NCBI GenBank assembly: GCA_030374805.1
Contig: JARGSG010000223.1
Location: 496,001 to 560,000, forward strand
From: Gracilaria gracilis
Taxonomy: Eukaryota; Rhodophyta; Florideophyceae; Gracilariales; Gracilariaceae
Length of the DNA: 64,000 nt
Direction: 5' to 3'
This document shows positions 62,290 to 64,000 of the stretch, in pieces. Within the stretch, counting starts at the first letter, position 1, and each line of letters opens with the position of its first letter. The notes below the pieces were generated by a model that did not search any database, was not told the DNA's origin, and saw only the letters and a list, made by a program, of their open reading frames with translations. The translations under genes were made by a program, and so were the position numbers.

Positions 62290-63990
62290 TCAGCGATAAA
62301 AGAAGCTCTGTGTATTTGACGCACACCCCTCAGAAACATCAGCTCCTGCATTTGGTCGAGTAATTGCTTTGCTGCTTGGAAGAGTTGGCTCATCTACAAT
62401 TGCGTCTATATCAAATCCGAAGTTTTCGTTGGCGAAGTCCAAACCGAGATTCCCCTCTGCTGATTCTTCTGACACTGGAACATCCTGTATCACTGACGAG
62501 CTCATAACACGCAAGCCTTGTCGATCGACAGCACCGGCAGAACCGATCGGCATACCCACCCTATTTGAAGCGGCTGACGGGTTCAAATTGAGACCATTGC
62601 GACTCATTGGATATGTTGACATGGGCGCTTCGCGTAGATGACCTAAATGTGCCGAGACACTCCGCATTGGTGCCAAGTAATCCGGTGACACGGGCGCTGC
62701 ACCAAGAAGACCTGGTGAACGCCCATCACTCACACTCGGTTCATCGTTAGGGTAGACGTTGGGCAAATCACTCGCAGGTCTTGAGATTCCGCGATCAGGC
62801 CCGGTGGGAGGCCTATGAATAACCTCAGACTTCAATTGTTGGTTCGCACGTCTGTGGAGCATATGCATCATCAAACTGTTATCGGTATCGTTCGTCGACG
62901 TAGAGATATTCGTCCTAATCGGGGAAGCTCGAGGAGACTCTCTCACAAGAGACAAAGATCCGTGGAGAAATCCTTGCAAAGAGGCGTGAACTGCCAATGG
63001 ATTTGACGACTTGCGCTTTGCAGCGTCGAAATGATTGCTAGCTTGATGCTGGTACCGAAGCATGTTACCTTGGTGTAGTTGCGGAAGGAAACCAACGTTT
63101 GCCCTCGATAACTCGAAAACCATATCTTGTGGAATCTTGCTGCCTCTCTTTTTAACACGAGCAAGCCATTCAGGATTGCTTGAGTTCCGGTGATTTCCAC
63201 AGCGAGCACAACAAACGGTTGTGCCTTCCTTGAAAAGATAGAAATGGGAACATTCCCCAGAAGTCATGGGAGAGAGTTCAGCGGAACCATGAAACTGGGA
63301 GTCATCGCTTTCATTCCCTTCTGTTCCAGGTCTCCTTTCGAGGTTAAGGTTAGGGTGAGAGAACTCACTTAACCGTGAAATTTGAGGTTGTTCTTTGGAT
63401 GGAACACTAGCAGAAAATTCTTTGGTTTCTGAAACCTCATTCTCCATCAGATCCACAGAAACAGAGAGCCTAGACCCCAACTCAGAGCCATTGGCAAGCT
63501 CAATCCCAATGTCGTGTGAAGAGCGAACCGGAGATTTTACATCTCCTCCCATGCTAGCGTACTTGGCGGATCCACTATTTCTGCACTGTCGATTCCGAGC
63601 GGCAGATCGTCGTGAAGTGGCAAGCGCGTACTCTACTTTCACTTGAGCAGACTCAGCTTTGATGGAAGCCTGTTCCATTGCTTGAATGTGAGCCAAGTGC
63701 TGTTTCGCCGCATCCATGGCCCTGATATTTGCTTCGATTTGAAACTCCTTGGATCTAGATACCGTCGCAAATGTGTTTTCATACCCGGCGATTGTCGCGG
63801 CAATTGCTCTTGCGTCACCGCTTTTCGAGCAAACGTGAAGAATCTGGACACTCACTTCTAGTAGTTTCCGGGAAAGTTTGTCAGCTGACTCACACAGAGC
63901 ATATTGAGATGGACCGTATTGTCGGGCACGTTCGGACAAATCTCGAAGACGTTGGACATCAGGCCAAGCCCAGGCAGCTAATTCTCCCAT
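62290..63990 (-). CDS. Unknown conserved-looking protein, possibly incomplete at its N-terminus
   Basis: An intact frame of 566 residues from an ATG at 63990; the frame is also open to the window edge, so the true start may lie outside. Residues about 1-140 form a helical domain (QRLRDLSERARQYGPSQYAL, and MDAAKQHLAHIQAMEQASIK). Near residue 245-310 is a compact Cys/His site (HFYLFKEGTTVCCARCGNHR) followed by PEWLARVKKRGSKIPQD. The remainder is Ser/Pro/Asn-rich and probably disordered, ending with an acidic FGFDIDAIVDEPTLP motif that could be an activation-type segment. I do not recognise the family; a transcription or chromatin cofactor is a guess. It is convergent with the homeodomain gene. 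Confidence 0.7.
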   Translation of the reverse strand: MGELAAWAWPDVQRLRDLSERARQYGPSQYALCESADKLSRKLLEVSVQILHVCSKSGDARAIAATIAGYENTFATVSRSKEFQIEANIRAMDAAKQHLAHIQAMEQASIKAESAQVKVEYALATSRRSAARNRQCRNSGSAKYASMGGDVKSPVRSSHDIGIELANGSELGSRLSVSVDLMENEVSETKEFSASVPSKEQPQISRLSEFSHPNLNLERRPGTEGNESDDSQFHGSAELSPMTSGECSHFYLFKEGTTVCCARCGNHRNSSNPEWLARVKKRGSKIPQDMVFELSRANVGFLPQLHQGNMLRYQHQASNHFDAAKRKSSNPLAVHASLQGFLHGSLSLVRESPRASPIRTNISTSTNDTDNSLMMHMLHRRANQQLKSEVIHRPPTGPDRGISRPASDLPNVYPNDEPSVSDGRSPGLLGAAPVSPDYLAPMRSVSAHLGHLREAPMSTYPMSRNGLNLNPSAASNRVGMPIGSAGAVDRQGLRVMSSSVIQDVPVSEESAEGNLGLDFANENFGFDIDAIVDEPTLPSSKAITRPNAGADVSEGCASNTQSFFYR

Positions 63991-64000
63991 AACTCGCTCC

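Noticed and set aside
1-64000. tRNA and rRNA genes
   Set aside because: I looked for TTCGAAT-type T-loop words with a matching acceptor stem and found none that fold convincingly; a covariance-model scan would be decisive.
1-64000. Variant genetic code as the explanation for the many in-frame stops
   Set aside because: All three stop codons appear internally at similar frequency, and several long intact genes end with each of them, so no single reassignment fits.

Overview
This is nuclear DNA from a eukaryote with few introns. The best guess is a multicellular (florideophyte-type) red alga. That is an inference from long uninterrupted genes with only rare short GT-AG introns, a BELL/TALE homeobox gene, a carotenoid oxygenase, an algal ketopantoate-reductase-like gene, and a dense mix of piggyBac-like, CACTA/Plavaka-like, LINE and Ty3/Gypsy elements. 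No ribosomal RNA, tRNA or CRISPR array was recognised. All family calls were made by reading the translations; no database was searched.

Layout. 1-6.8 kb: a CACTA/Tnp2-type transposase and a small spliced Cys/His-rich gene. 7-15.1 kb: host-type genes, mostly broken: a double-C2 (copine-like) protein, an M20 peptidase, a carotenoid cleavage oxygenase and a DAO-family FAD oxidoreductase. 15.5-19.5 kb: an almost intact two-ORF LINE with a C-terminal restriction-like endonuclease. 19.5-23 kb: mostly empty, with one weak basic-protein gene and two copies of a 200-bp repeat. 22.8-27.7 kb: a spliced, shortened DDE transposase convergent with a coiled-coil gene of unknown function.

28.2-38.8 kb is the most interesting block. 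A leftward gene encodes a beta-class DNA methyltransferase (DPPY) joined to a SET domain. Facing away from it is a gene ending in a 2-oxoglutarate/Fe(II) oxygenase domain. The 2.4 kb between their starts holds four 76-bp near-perfect palindromes, a 121-bp tandem array and a 17-bp minisatellite. A piggyBac-like element has landed in the oxygenase gene. This looks like a decayed mobile or formerly mobile set of chromatin- and DNA-modifying enzymes.

38.9-43.6 kb: a ketopantoate-reductase-like pseudogene, an unknown acidic/coiled-coil gene whose 3' end is duplicated in tandem, then quiet DNA. 43.7-57.9 kb: a small CxxC gene convergent with a second piggyBac-like transposase, split by a 12-kb Ty3/Gypsy element on the minus strand with 995-bp LTRs and a 5-bp target duplication. 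The Gypsy element carries an antisense accessory reading frame. 58-59.9 kb: small inverted-repeat elements. 60.1-64 kb: two convergent intact host genes, the BELL-type homeodomain protein and a long unknown protein that may run off the right edge.

A recurring theme is reading frames that stay in register over hundreds of codons yet carry one to four stop codons (DAO, reductase, coiled-coil gene, acidic gene, LINE ORF1/ORF2 junction). Decay is the simplest reading, but the pattern deserves a transcript-level check.
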